Shown here in pieces: positions 1 through 7,895 of a stretch of 64,000 nucleotides of DNA. Origin of the DNA: Burkholderia sp. 9120 (GTDB lineage Bacteria; Pseudomonadota; Gammaproteobacteria; Burkholderiales; Burkholderiaceae); assembly GCF_000745015.1 (NCBI RefSeq), contig NZ_JQNA01000002.1, forward strand, positions 4,278,001 to 4,342,000, read 5' to 3'. Under the pieces are notes generated by a model, which searched no databases, was not told where the DNA came from, and saw nothing but the letters and a program-made list of their open reading frames with translations. How positions within the stretch are numbered: position 1 is the first letter of the stretch; each line of letters begins with the position of its first letter. The position numbers and the translations under genes are program-made.

Positions 1-2
1 GC

Positions 3-65
3 GTATCGGGTCACAAACACCCGACACACGGCGAATACGCCCCGACCGACGAGCCGATCAAATGA
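3..65 (+). CDS. Phage baseplate assembly protein V (gpV), 3' end only
   Basis: This is an open frame running in from the left edge. It encodes the last 20 residues of a protein ending in ...EYAPTDEPIK and stops at TGA 63-65. The stop overlaps the ATG of the next gene as ATGA, the usual coupling within phage tail operons. In P2 the gene before W is V, the baseplate spike, and the His/Gly-rich tail (GHKHPTHG) suits the C-terminus of such a spike. The assignment rests on position and this short stretch, since the body of the gene lies outside the window. Confidence 0.55.
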   Translation, partial: VSGHKHPTHGEYAPTDEPIK

Positions 66-424
66 AAGGCATGGACGCTAAAACCGGCCGCTCGATCTCT
101 GGGCTGGCCCACCTGTACCAGTCGATCGGCAAGATCCTGACGACCTCGCTCGCCTCGCGCCTGAAGCGCCGGCCGTTCGGCTCGGAAATCCCCGACCTGA
201 TCGACGCGCCGAACAATGGCGCGACGCGCGTGCGCGTCTACGCCGCGATCGCGACCGCGCTCATGCGCTGGGAACCGCGCCTGACCCTGACCCGCGTACA
301 GCTCTCGACCGACACCACCGAATCCGGCGCCGGTGTGCAGGTCGTCGATATCGAAGGCACGGCCACCGACACCGGCGACGCTGTCGCAGCCCGTGTTCAG
401 GTAGGCAATGGGGGTGCGGCATGA
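62..424 (+). CDS. Phage baseplate assembly protein W (gpW / gp25-like)
   Basis: A 120-residue protein matching the small gp25-type lysozyme-fold baseplate protein of P2-like phages in size and position. It shows the family layout: an N-terminal segment ending in LASRLKRRPFGSEIPDLID, then an amphipathic helix (VYAAIATALMRWEPRLTLTRV) and a short beta-rich tail. In contractile tails it sits in the inner baseplate and initiates sheath assembly. It is translationally coupled on both sides: its ATG overlaps the stop of V, and its stop at 422-424 overlaps the ATG of J. Confidence 0.85.
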   Translation: MKGMDAKTGRSISGLAHLYQSIGKILTTSLASRLKRRPFGSEIPDLIDAPNNGATRVRVYAAIATALMRWEPRLTLTRVQLSTDTTESGAGVQVVDIEGTATDTGDAVAARVQVGNGGAA

Positions 425-1335
425 GCGTGACCCCCATCGACCTGTCGCAACTGCCGTCCCCGGATATCGTCGAAACGATCGACTTCGAAACGCTGCTGGC
501 CGAGCGCAAAGCGCGGCTCGTCTCGCTGTATCCGGTCGCCGATCAGACCGACGTTGCCGCCGCGCTCGAACTCGAGTCCGAGCCGATGGCGATTCTGCTG
601 CAGGAGAACGCCTATCGCGAAATCACCTTGCGCCAGCGCGTCAATGACGCTGCGCGCGCGGTCATGCTCGCCTATGCGATGGACGGCGACCTCGACCAGC
701 TCGCGGCCCTGTTCAACATCGAGCGGCTGACTATCGCCCCGGCTGATCCGGCGAACAACGTGCCGGCCACCATGGAAGGCAATACAGACTTGCGCGCCCG
801 TGTGCAGCTCGCGCCGCAAAGTTTTTCCGTTGCCGGCCCTGAAGGCGCCTATGTATCGCATGCACGCAATGCAGATGGCCGCGTGCTGGATGCCTCGGCA
901 ACAAGCCCCGCGCCGTGCGAAGTGCTGGTAACGGTTCTCGCACGCGACGGCGACGGCACCGCGCCGCAGGATCTGCTCGGCACGGTCGCCGCCAACCTGC
1001 AGGCCGATGACGTTCGCCCGCTCACGGACAGGGTGACAGTGCAGGGCGCGGGTATCAAACCCTACGCGGTCATCGCCGAGCTGGTTTTCTTTTCCGGGCC
1101 GGATCGTTCGGTGGCGCTTGCTGAAGCCCGTAAGCGCATGGCGAAGTACACCAGCGAGATGCGCAAGCTCGGCATGGAAATCACGCTCGACGGCATCTAT
1201 GCCGCAGCGCGGCCGGCCGGCGTGCAGAAGGTGAATCTGATCAGCCCGACCGCCGGCATCGCGGTATCGAAGACCGAAGCGGCGTATTGCACGCTGATCG
1301 ATCTGCGCGACGGCGGGGTGTACGCCAATGTCTAA
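421..1335 (+). CDS. Phage baseplate assembly protein J (gpJ)
   Basis: A 304-residue protein with the Baseplate_J layout. The N-terminal region includes the conserved opening PSPDIVETIDFETLLAERKA and the segment ILLQENAYREITLRQRVNDAARAVMLAYA. A central beta domain (LATSPAPCEVLVTVLARDGDGTAPQDLL) and a C-terminal domain follow. In P2 gpJ forms the wedge edge of the baseplate. The length matches P2 gpJ (about 300 residues). It starts four bases inside W (ATGA) and overlaps I by eight bases, which supports a single operon. Confidence 0.93.
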   Translation: MSVTPIDLSQLPSPDIVETIDFETLLAERKARLVSLYPVADQTDVAAALELESEPMAILLQENAYREITLRQRVNDAARAVMLAYAMDGDLDQLAALFNIERLTIAPADPANNVPATMEGNTDLRARVQLAPQSFSVAGPEGAYVSHARNADGRVLDASATSPAPCEVLVTVLARDGDGTAPQDLLGTVAANLQADDVRPLTDRVTVQGAGIKPYAVIAELVFFSGPDRSVALAEARKRMAKYTSEMRKLGMEITLDGIYAAARPAGVQKVNLISPTAGIAVSKTEAAYCTLIDLRDGGVYANV

Positions 1336-1870
1336 CCTGCTGCCCCCGAATTCGACGGTGCATGAACGCAATATCGCGACCGTCAACGCCCGTATCAGCG
1401 ACATTCAATCGCCGCTGCGCGACCTGATGAACCCGGACACGATCCCGCTCGCGCTGCTGCCGTGGCTCGCGTGGCACCTCGGCGTCGACGCGTGGAAAGA
1501 CTACTGGCCCGAACAGATTAAGCGTGCGCGGGTCAAGGCCGCGATCCCGATCGCGCGGAAGAAGGGCACGGCGGCGGCCGTGCGTGAAGTCGTCGCCACG
1601 TTCGGCGGAAATATCGCGCTGCGTGAATGGTTCCAGATGACGCCCCCCGGCGTGCCTGGCACGTTCGACATTGTGATGACCGTAAGCGCGCGCGACGGCG
1701 TGCCGGCCACGGCCGCGTATGTCGCCGACATCATCGCCGAGATCGACCGCACGAAGCCGGTCAAGGCTCACTACACCTTCACGCAAGGCTATTCGATTCA
1801 AGGCGCGCAACGCGTTGCAGCGGCCTTTCGGCCGGCCCTGTACCGCCGCCTCACACTTACGGATAAATGA
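1328..1870 (+). CDS. Phage tail protein I (gpI)
   Basis: A 180-residue protein of the tail protein I family. It has the typical opening MSNLLPPNSTVHERNIA and the signature LPWLAWHLGVDAWKDYWPE, followed by a region rich in basic residues (IKRARVKAAIPIARKKGT). gpI joins the baseplate wedge and precedes the fibre gene in P2. It overlaps J by eight bases, and its TGA overlaps the fibre ATG (ATGA at 1867-1870). Confidence 0.93.
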   Translation: MSNLLPPNSTVHERNIATVNARISDIQSPLRDLMNPDTIPLALLPWLAWHLGVDAWKDYWPEQIKRARVKAAIPIARKKGTAAAVREVVATFGGNIALREWFQMTPPGVPGTFDIVMTVSARDGVPATAAYVADIIAEIDRTKPVKAHYTFTQGYSIQGAQRVAAAFRPALYRRLTLTDK

Positions 1871-4518
1871 ACATGGCCGGAGCCCTCTTTCATATCACCG
1901 ATGCTGGCCGCGCCGCGCTTGTGGCACCCGGCAACACGGGCACCAGCGCGCACAAAATCGTTGCGATCGGCGTCAGCACAGCCGCCTTTGACGCGTCCGA
2001 CCGCACGCTTAAAAGTCTGCCGAGCGAGCTGAAGCGGCTGACCACGTTCAGCGGCGACAACGTCGCGCCCGACACGATTCACGTCACGTTGCGCGACGAC
2101 ACGCCCGACCAGTACAAGCTGTTCGGCTTCGGCCTGTACCTCGAAAACGGTGTGCTGTTCGGCGCCTACAGCCAGAGCGCTGCTGATGGTCCGATCATGG
2201 AGAAGTCGCCGGCGGCCATGGTGCTGCTGTCGTCTGACGTGCAGTTCGCCACGATCGACGCGGCGCAGCTCGTTTTCGGTGACGCCAGTTTCACGAATCC
2301 GCCGGCGACGACCGAGCGGCAAGGCGTCGTCGAGCTGGCGACGCAAGCCGAAGTCAACGCCGGCACCGACGACGTGCGCGCCGTCACGCCGAAGACCGCG
2401 GCGACCCGCTACGCGGCGCTGACGGGCGCGGCGTTCAGCGGCCCGGTATCGGCGGCGGCCGCCGCTGGTGACACCGAAGCACAGCTATACGCAAAAGGCG
2501 CAAGCGGGGCAGGCGGCCGCGAAGGCAAGCTGCGTTTTTATGGCACGTTCGGCAACAGCGACGATACGAATACACGCCTCGCCGCATCGATTCGCGCCGG
2601 CTTTAACGGCGGCAATTGGGGGACTGAATATCTCGATTTCTGCCTGAACTATGGCGCGGCGAACGACGCCGAACGCGACGCGCTGCAGGCTCGTGTGCTG
2701 CGTCTCGTTGCGGGCGGCCGCGCATTGTTCAACACGGCGGTCGACGACGGCACCAGCATCGCGCAGTTCGGCGGCAATGTCAGCACGCGTGGCGTGCATA
2801 GGTTCGGGTATGGCGCAACGGTCGGATGGGCATCGGCCGACGCGTCGGTCGCCTATTTCCGTTCGAACGGGAATGTGTCGGTCGGCTCGGAGGCGGCGGC
2901 CGGCTTCCTCGATCTCGTCGCCGGCGGCGGCGCTACGCGCGTGCGTATCCTGCCGTCCGGCCGTGTTCTGTTCGGCACCTCGACCGACGACGGCACCAGC
3001 ATTGCGCAGTTCGCCGGCAACACCCGCACCTATGGTTCGCATTCCGCCGGCGCCGCCGGTACGGTAACGGCCTGGGTTGCAGCAGATACCCAGTATGGCT
3101 ATTTCCGCACGGCAGGCAACGCGTCGATTGGCTCGGAGGCTGCGGCCGGTTCGACGGAGCTGATCGCGGGCAACAAGTCGTTTATCAAGGTGCTGCCGTC
3201 CGGCCGCGTGCTGATCGGCGACACCGCCAACGATGACGGCACGAACCGCATCCAGATCGACGGCCCCGCCCGCATCAACGGAAACATGTATCTCAACACC
3301 CGAGGCAGCGAAGGTCAGCTATGGATCGGCCCGAATGAGGGGTACTTCTTTGCGAACAGCAAGCAGGCGGGCTACTACTCGCCGAAGTACGGCCAATATC
3401 AATACGACTTCGCGCTCAAGAATCTCACCGTGCAGAACAATGAAGTCTGGCACGCCGGGAATCTGAATCCGCTGGATCTCGGCAAGGGCGGCACCATCTA
3501 CGGTGACGTGACTTTCGCCACCGGCCGGCGACTGCTGCTCGACGAAGGCTCGGCGGCGAATCCCTCGCTGTCGTTCGTCAATGACGGTGCGCCCGATACC
3601 GGTTTTTTCCACGTTGCTGATGGCGTGTTCGCGGTTTCGAACAACGCTCGCGAAACAATGCGTTTCGGCACTGACGTTGTGTCGATACAGCGCACGTTCT
3701 TATCGAACGTCACGAATGTCACCGGGACCAACGGCGTTTTCCGGTCGTCGGGCGATATCGGCGGATCGTTCGTCGACTGGAGCACGACCGGCAACCGCAT
3801 CGCAGCGGTTCAGGTCGACGCGCCAAACTTCAACACAGCCTATATGGGCATGCGCTGGACGCGCTGGGGCGGCCGGCACCTCGCCGCAATCGACGCCTAT
3901 GAAGGCGGCTCGGGCACGTCCGAGCCGAGCATCGTTTTCCATCTCGACGGCCGCAATAACGCCTGGTCGTTCGGTCGTAATGAGATCGCCCGCAGCGATG
4001 GGCTTCGCGTATGGGGCGGCTGGAATTTCGATCCGGCGACCAGGCTCAACACAGCAGGCGGCACGATGACCGGCCGCCTGCTGATGACGCAGCCTGGTGC
4101 GTATGGCGAAATCGGTCTGAAGAGCACGGACGGCACCGCCATGTTCATTCGCGGGCGTGCCAGTGGCGGCGGCATGGAGTGGGTCAACAGCGCATACAAC
4201 GCCGTCCCTGCCTCGATGGATGACGGCGGCAACATGACTTTTGCGGGCATCGTGCGCGTGGCCAATGGCGGCGCATGGGTCGCGACGGACGGCAACGTCT
4301 ACGGCGCGGCGTGGGGCGGCTACCTCTCCAACTATCTGGCCAACAAGGCAAACGCCGGCGCGCAAGTGCGCTGGAACAGCGGCGTCGTCGAATTCGGCGC
4401 GGTCAATGTCCACTCGGAAGGCACGGCAGACCTCGGCGACCCGTGGGTCATGATCGGCTTGCGCCGGGTCGGCGACGGCGGAATTTATATCCGTGGCACA
4501 TGGCTACGCAATCAATAG
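1867..4518 (+). CDS. Phage tail fibre protein (gpH-like)
   Basis: An 883-residue tail fibre. Residues 1-170 form the conserved tail-collar N-terminus that anchors to the baseplate (FHITDAGRAALVAPGNTG... and FGFGLYLENGVLFGAYSQS). The rest is Gly/Ala/Asn-rich beta structure expected to form a trimeric shaft and a receptor-binding tip. An internal tandem repeat of two 81-residue units lies at 2716-3201, and a collagen-like low-complexity feel continues to the C-terminal domain ending GGIYIRGTWLRNQ. The receptor is unknown. The gene is followed by its probable chaperone. A second in-frame ATG at 1873 is possible; no strong ribosome binding site separates the two. Confidence 0.88.
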   Translation: MNMAGALFHITDAGRAALVAPGNTGTSAHKIVAIGVSTAAFDASDRTLKSLPSELKRLTTFSGDNVAPDTIHVTLRDDTPDQYKLFGFGLYLENGVLFGAYSQSAADGPIMEKSPAAMVLLSSDVQFATIDAAQLVFGDASFTNPPATTERQGVVELATQAEVNAGTDDVRAVTPKTAATRYAALTGAAFSGPVSAAAAAGDTEAQLYAKGASGAGGREGKLRFYGTFGNSDDTNTRLAASIRAGFNGGNWGTEYLDFCLNYGAANDAERDALQARVLRLVAGGRALFNTAVDDGTSIAQFGGNVSTRGVHRFGYGATVGWASADASVAYFRSNGNVSVGSEAAAGFLDLVAGGGATRVRILPSGRVLFGTSTDDGTSIAQFAGNTRTYGSHSAGAAGTVTAWVAADTQYGYFRTAGNASIGSEAAAGSTELIAGNKSFIKVLPSGRVLIGDTANDDGTNRIQIDGPARINGNMYLNTRGSEGQLWIGPNEGYFFANSKQAGYYSPKYGQYQYDFALKNLTVQNNEVWHAGNLNPLDLGKGGTIYGDVTFATGRRLLLDEGSAANPSLSFVNDGAPDTGFFHVADGVFAVSNNARETMRFGTDVVSIQRTFLSNVTNVTGTNGVFRSSGDIGGSFVDWSTTGNRIAAVQVDAPNFNTAYMGMRWTRWGGRHLAAIDAYEGGSGTSEPSIVFHLDGRNNAWSFGRNEIARSDGLRVWGGWNFDPATRLNTAGGTMTGRLLMTQPGAYGEIGLKSTDGTAMFIRGRASGGGMEWVNSAYNAVPASMDDGGNMTFAGIVRVANGGAWVATDGNVYGAAWGGYLSNYLANKANAGAQVRWNSGVVEFGAVNVHSEGTADLGDPWVMIGLRRVGDGGIYIRGTWLRNQ
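2716..3201 (+). repeat. Two 243-bp tandem repeats inside the tail fibre gene
   Basis: Two consecutive in-frame units of exactly 243 bp (81 codons), 2716-2958 and 2959-3201. They share the pattern GR-LF-T--DDGTSIAQF-GN, a middle -Y-YFR--GN-S-GSEAAAG and an end --LPS. A third partial copy (GRVLIGD, then DDGT) starts at 3202. They probably are repeated beta modules of the fibre shaft. Confidence 0.85.
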
Positions 4519-4529
4519 GACCGGCTCAC

Positions 4530-4946
4530 ATGGAACCCATTCTGTACACGCACGACATGCTGATAACCGTCATCCAGACGAAGTTTCCCGCGCTGGTTCA
4601 CGGCCGCGATTTTCTCGTCGGGCATCCCGTTGATCCGGACACGAACAGGCAGACCGGCGAACCGTTCATTGCGGTCTGGAAAAGCGCCGAAATTCCGCAG
4701 CCCGACGCCGGCACGCTCAAAGCGGAGTTCGCCGCGAACGAGTCGACCTACCGCGCGATGCTGATCCGCACGTACCGCGACCGGCTGCTCGTCGCGACGG
4801 ACGGCAAGGCCAATCCGCCGCAGGATGCGCCGCCCGACGTGAAAGCTCAAGCGGCCGCCTGGCAACAGTATCGCCAGACGCTGCGTGACCTGACCGGACA
4901 ACCCGACTTTCCTTTCGACGTTCAATGGCCGGTCATGCCGGCCTGA
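4530..4946 (+). CDS. Phage tail fibre assembly / tail assembly chaperone (gpG position)
   Basis: A 138-residue protein in the P2 gpG position, directly behind the fibre. The start is ATG 4530 (MEPILYTHDML), eleven bases after the fibre stop; the frame is open further upstream but that part lies inside the fibre gene. The C-terminus LRDLTGQPDFPFDVQWPVMP is the characteristic LRD-T-P-FP---WP--P ending of phage tail-assembly chaperone-like proteins. It likely assists fibre trimerisation or attachment. It could also be a minor structural component. Confidence 0.75.
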   Translation: MEPILYTHDMLITVIQTKFPALVHGRDFLVGHPVDPDTNRQTGEPFIAVWKSAEIPQPDAGTLKAEFAANESTYRAMLIRTYRDRLLVATDGKANPPQDAPPDVKAQAAAWQQYRQTLRDLTGQPDFPFDVQWPVMPA

Positions 4947-4981
4947 AAAACAGCCTTCAACCCGAACCCGGAGTACCAACG

Positions 4982-5164
4982 ATGAACAGGCCCAAAACCC
5001 TCACGCTCACCTTGCCGACGGACCGCATGGAAATCGTCCTGGCGGCCCTGGCCGAGCTGCCGTACCGCGTTGCACAGCCGGTCATGGACACGGCGCATGC
5101 GCAGTTTGGCGAACAGATGAACGCCGCACAAACGCCGGCGGCAGACGCCGGCACCGCCGCTTAA
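4982..5164 (+). CDS. Small conserved phage protein, 60 aa
   Basis: A short frame starting MNRPKTLTLTLPTDRMEIVL at ATG 4982, shortly after the chaperone gene. The first half is predicted to be a strand and amphipathic helix (MEIVLAALAELPYRVAQPVM); the tail is Ala/Thr-rich and probably disordered. It sits between the fibre chaperone and the sheath genes, where P2 relatives in Burkholderia carry small accessory genes. Codon use matches its neighbours. Function is not recognised. Confidence 0.55.
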   Translation: MNRPKTLTLTLPTDRMEIVLAALAELPYRVAQPVMDTAHAQFGEQMNAAQTPAADAGTAA

Positions 5165-5211
5165 ACGGCACTGGCACCACCAACGCTATCCAATCCTGAA
5201 GGGCTCCAGAC

Positions 5212-5568
5212 ATGGCACTCAAGAAAACAATCCTCATCGACGCAATCGGCGTCCCGGCGGCGTATCACGTTATCGACGGCGTCAACGTCAGCCGCAGCTC
5301 GAACACCACGTCGGCGATGGTCCTGAGCTACTACACCGAAGAAACGTTCAAGGCCGGTAAAAGCCCGCTCGGCATGGCGACCGCGATCGCGCTCACCGGC
5401 ATTCCGCCCGAGGGTTCGGATTCATTTCGCCACGCAGAACAAATGCTCGTGCAGGCGAAGCCCGCCGAAGGCGACACCGATCCGACGCAGTATTTCGGCA
5501 CGCAGAACCGCTACCTGTTTTCGGGCGCCGAAATCGTCGCCGACGCAGTGAAAACCATCCCGGCCTGA
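5212..5568 (+). CDS. Hypothetical phage protein, 118 aa
   Basis: A 118-residue soluble protein starting MALKKTILIDAIGVPAAYHV at ATG 5212. It contains alternating strand/turn segments (VNVSRSSNTTSAMVLSYYTEE) and ends in an acidic region and a short helix. It lies directly before the sheath gene in the tail operon and is probably a minor tail component or assembly factor. I do not recognise a family beyond its phage setting. Confidence 0.7.
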   Translation: MALKKTILIDAIGVPAAYHVIDGVNVSRSSNTTSAMVLSYYTEETFKAGKSPLGMATAIALTGIPPEGSDSFRHAEQMLVQAKPAEGDTDPTQYFGTQNRYLFSGAEIVADAVKTIPA

Positions 5569-5631
5569 CGCCGGCAAATCCACCGGGACAGGGACAACAC
5601 CCACACCACCCAGCTACAGGAGCGGCACAAC

Positions 5632-6804
5632 ATGGCGCAGGACTATCACCACGGCGTACGCGTCGAAGAAATCAACCAGGGCACGCGGCCGATCCGCGCT
5701 GTCTCGACGGCGATCGTCGGCGTCGTCTGCACGGCCGAAGATGCGGACGCTACCGCGTTCCCGCTCGATACGCCCGTGCTGCTGACGAACGTTATTTCCG
5801 CGCTCGGCAAGGCCGGCAAGAAAGGCACGCTTTACAAGACGCTGAACGCGATCGGCAAACAGACGAAGCCGGTTACGGTCGTCGTGCGCGTGGCCGAAGG
5901 CAAGGACGAAGCCGAAACGACCTCGAACGTCATCGGCAAGGTGACGGCCGATGGCAAGTACACCGGCCTCAAGGCGCTGCGTTCGGCACAGGCCTCGCTC
6001 GGCGTGAAGCCGCGCATTGTCGCCGCGCCCATGCTCGATACGCAGGCCGTGGGGACCGAGCTGGCCGCCACGGCGAAGGCGCTGAAAGGCTTCGCCTACA
6101 TCTACGCCGCCGGCGCAAAGACGAAGGAAGAAGCCACGGCCTACCGCAAGCAGTTCAGCGCGCGCGAAGTCATGGTGATCTGGCCGAACTTTCTTGCGTG
6201 GGACGACAACGCCAACCAGACGGTCGAAGTCCCGGCCACGGCCTACGCCGTTGGTTTGCGTGCGCTTATCGACGAGGCGACCGGCTGGCACAAGACGCTT
6301 TCTAACGTCGCGGTTAGTGGCGTGACGGGTATCAGCCTGCCGGTTTCGTGGGATCTGCAAGATCCGGACACCGATGCCGGCTACCTCAACGAACAGGACG
6401 TGACGACGCTGATCAACCGGAACGGTTATCGCTTCTGGGGCTCGCGCACCTGCTCGGACGATCCGCTGTTCGCGTTCGAGAACTACACGCGCACCGCACA
6501 GGTGCTGGCCGACACGATGGCCGAAGCACAGATGCCGGTCGTCGACGGGCCGCTGAATCCGTCGCTCGCGCGCGACATTATCGAAAGCATCAACGGCAAG
6601 TTCCGCGAGTGGAAATCGCAGGGCTATCTGATCGACGGCTCGTCGTGGTTCGACCCGGAGCCGAACACGACCGACGTTCTCAAATCGGGCAAGTCGTACA
6701 TCGACTATGACTATTGCCCGGTTCCGCCGCTCGAAAACCTGATGCTTCGCCAGCGCATCACCGACCGCTATCTCGCCGATTTCGCCTCACGCGTCACGGC
6801 CTAA
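5632..6804 (+). CDS. Phage contractile tail sheath protein (gpFI)
   Basis: A 390-residue tail sheath subunit, the length of P2 gpFI (396). Family features are the N-terminus DYHHGVRVEEINQGTRPIRA, the segment VSTAIVGVVCTAEDADATAFPLDTPVLL, and the C-terminal block NGYRFWGSRTCSDDPLFAFENYTRTAQVLADTM conserved across P2 and R-pyocin sheaths. Sheath subunits polymerise around the tube and contract to drive it through the target envelope. A ribosome binding site (CAGGAGCGG) lies just upstream. Confidence 0.96.
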   Translation: MAQDYHHGVRVEEINQGTRPIRAVSTAIVGVVCTAEDADATAFPLDTPVLLTNVISALGKAGKKGTLYKTLNAIGKQTKPVTVVVRVAEGKDEAETTSNVIGKVTADGKYTGLKALRSAQASLGVKPRIVAAPMLDTQAVGTELAATAKALKGFAYIYAAGAKTKEEATAYRKQFSAREVMVIWPNFLAWDDNANQTVEVPATAYAVGLRALIDEATGWHKTLSNVAVSGVTGISLPVSWDLQDPDTDAGYLNEQDVTTLINRNGYRFWGSRTCSDDPLFAFENYTRTAQVLADTMAEAQMPVVDGPLNPSLARDIIESINGKFREWKSQGYLIDGSSWFDPEPNTTDVLKSGKSYIDYDYCPVPPLENLMLRQRITDRYLADFASRVTA

Positions 6805-6819
6805 CAGGGAGTAAGAAAG

Positions 6820-7329
6820 ATGGGCATGCCACGCAAAATGAAGGGCTTCAACCTGTTTCATAACGGGACGAACTTTGTCGGGCAAACGAAGGAAATCACG
6901 CTGCCGAAGCTGACGCGCAAGATGGAGGACTATCAGGGCGGCGGCATGAGCGGCCCGATTCAGATCGACTTCGGGCAGGAGGCGATCCAGCTCGAATGGA
7001 CGTGCGGCGGCTTCATGCCGGACGTTCTCAAGCAATACGGCATCACGAAACACGATGGCGTTTTGCTGCGATTCGCGGGCGGCTATCAGGCCGAAGACAA
7101 GGGAGGCTACGACTCGATCGAAGTCGTCGTGAAGGGCCGGCACAAGGAAATCGACTTCGGCTCCGCGAAGCCGAAGGAAGACACCGAAATGAAGATGACG
7201 ACCGTGGCGAGCTATTACAAGCTTTCCGTGAACGGCGAAGACCTCATTGAGATGGACTTCATCAACATGATCGAGAAGATCAACGGCGTCGACCTGCTGC
7301 AGCAACTTCGCAACGCGATCGGCCTGTAA
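6820..7329 (+). CDS. Phage major tail tube protein (gpFII)
   Basis: A 169-residue tube protein, matching P2 gpFII (172) in length and place. It opens MGMPRKMKGFNLFHNGTNFVGQ and carries the family core (ITLPKLTRKMEDYQGGGM, IQLEWTCGG) and the C-terminal helix DFINMIEKINGVDLLQQLRNAIGL. It forms the inner hexameric tube through which DNA passes, or effector cargo if the particle works as a tailocin. It follows the sheath gene after 15 bp. Confidence 0.96.
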   Translation: MGMPRKMKGFNLFHNGTNFVGQTKEITLPKLTRKMEDYQGGGMSGPIQIDFGQEAIQLEWTCGGFMPDVLKQYGITKHDGVLLRFAGGYQAEDKGGYDSIEVVVKGRHKEIDFGSAKPKEDTEMKMTTVASYYKLSVNGEDLIEMDFINMIEKINGVDLLQQLRNAIGL

Positions 7330-7410
7330 CACGCGCAGGCCTGCCCCTCGATCGGGCAGGCCTCATCAGTCACATTCGCAATCACACTCACCACCCGCAC
7401 GGATACAACC

Positions 7411-7761
7411 ATGACCACGAAAGACACCGCTTCGCAAGACCTCGACACCACCGCGCCGGCGGCCAAAGACCCGAACACGCACACGCTCGATTTTCCGATC
7501 AGGCGTGGTGCGCAGACCATCACCGATATCACGCTGCGCCGGCCGACCTCAGGCGAGCTGCGCGGCACGTCGCTGTCGAGCCTCGTCGACCTCGATATCG
7601 CCTCGCTGCAAAAGGTGCTGCCGCGTATCAGCACGCCCACGCTCACCGAAATGGACGTGGCGCAGCTCGACCCGGCCGACCTCGTGCAATTGGGAGGTAT
7701 CTTCGCCGGTTTTTTAATGCCGAAGGAAATGAAAGCGAAGCTGGACTCCCTGAACGCGTAG
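7411..7761 (+). CDS. Phage tail assembly chaperone E (gpE)
   Basis: A 116-residue protein in the P2 gpE position, between tube and tape measure. An acidic, disordered N-terminus is followed by the helical core TLDFPIRRGAQTITDITLRR and LTEMDVAQLDPADLVQLGGIFAGFL. In P2 and many other tailed phages this gene makes two products, gpE and a -1 frameshift fusion gpE-E', that load the tape measure protein during tube assembly. The slippery heptamer is present at 7710-7716, inside codons 100-102. The zero-frame product ends KEMKAKLDSLNA. Confidence 0.9.
   Translation: MTTKDTASQDLDTTAPAAKDPNTHTLDFPIRRGAQTITDITLRRPTSGELRGTSLSSLVDLDIASLQKVLPRISTPTLTEMDVAQLDPADLVQLGGIFAGFLMPKEMKAKLDSLNA
7710..7716 (+). 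promoter_or_regulatory. Programmed -1 ribosomal frameshift site (T TTT TTA)
   Basis: In the E reading frame the codons are GGT TTT TTA ATG, giving the canonical slippery heptamer T TTT TTA with correct phasing (X XXY YYZ). A slip back by one base enters a frame with no stop until 7893-7895. P2 uses the equivalent T TTT TTG at this place. The predicted fusion is 161 residues long: 102 zero-frame residues plus 59 from the -1 frame. Confidence 0.88.
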
Positions 7762-7895
7762 AAGACGCGATGGCGGATATCGCGACGGTTTTCAGCGGAT
7801 GGACACCGGCCACGATGGACGCCTATTACCCGGCCGAGCTGATGGAATGGCGCGAGCGCGCGCGACTACGAAGCGGAACGAATAACGATGGATAA
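7716..7895 (+). CDS. E' extension of the tail assembly chaperone, read in the -1 frame
   Basis: This is the 59-codon -1 frame reached from the heptamer at 7710-7716. It continues NAEGNESEAGLPERVEDA and then MADIATVFSGWTPATMDAYY. The latter matches the GpE-type small protein with a conserved W/Y-rich core (WTPATMDAYYPAELMEWRER) found after gpE in P2 relatives. An ATG at 7770 inside it has no good ribosome binding site, which favours expression as a fusion. The frame ends at TAA 7893-7895, overlapping the tape measure ATG at 7888 by eight bases. Confidence 0.85.
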   Translation, partial: NAEGNESEAGLPERVEDAMADIATVFSGWTPATMDAYYPAELMEWRERARLRSGTNNDG

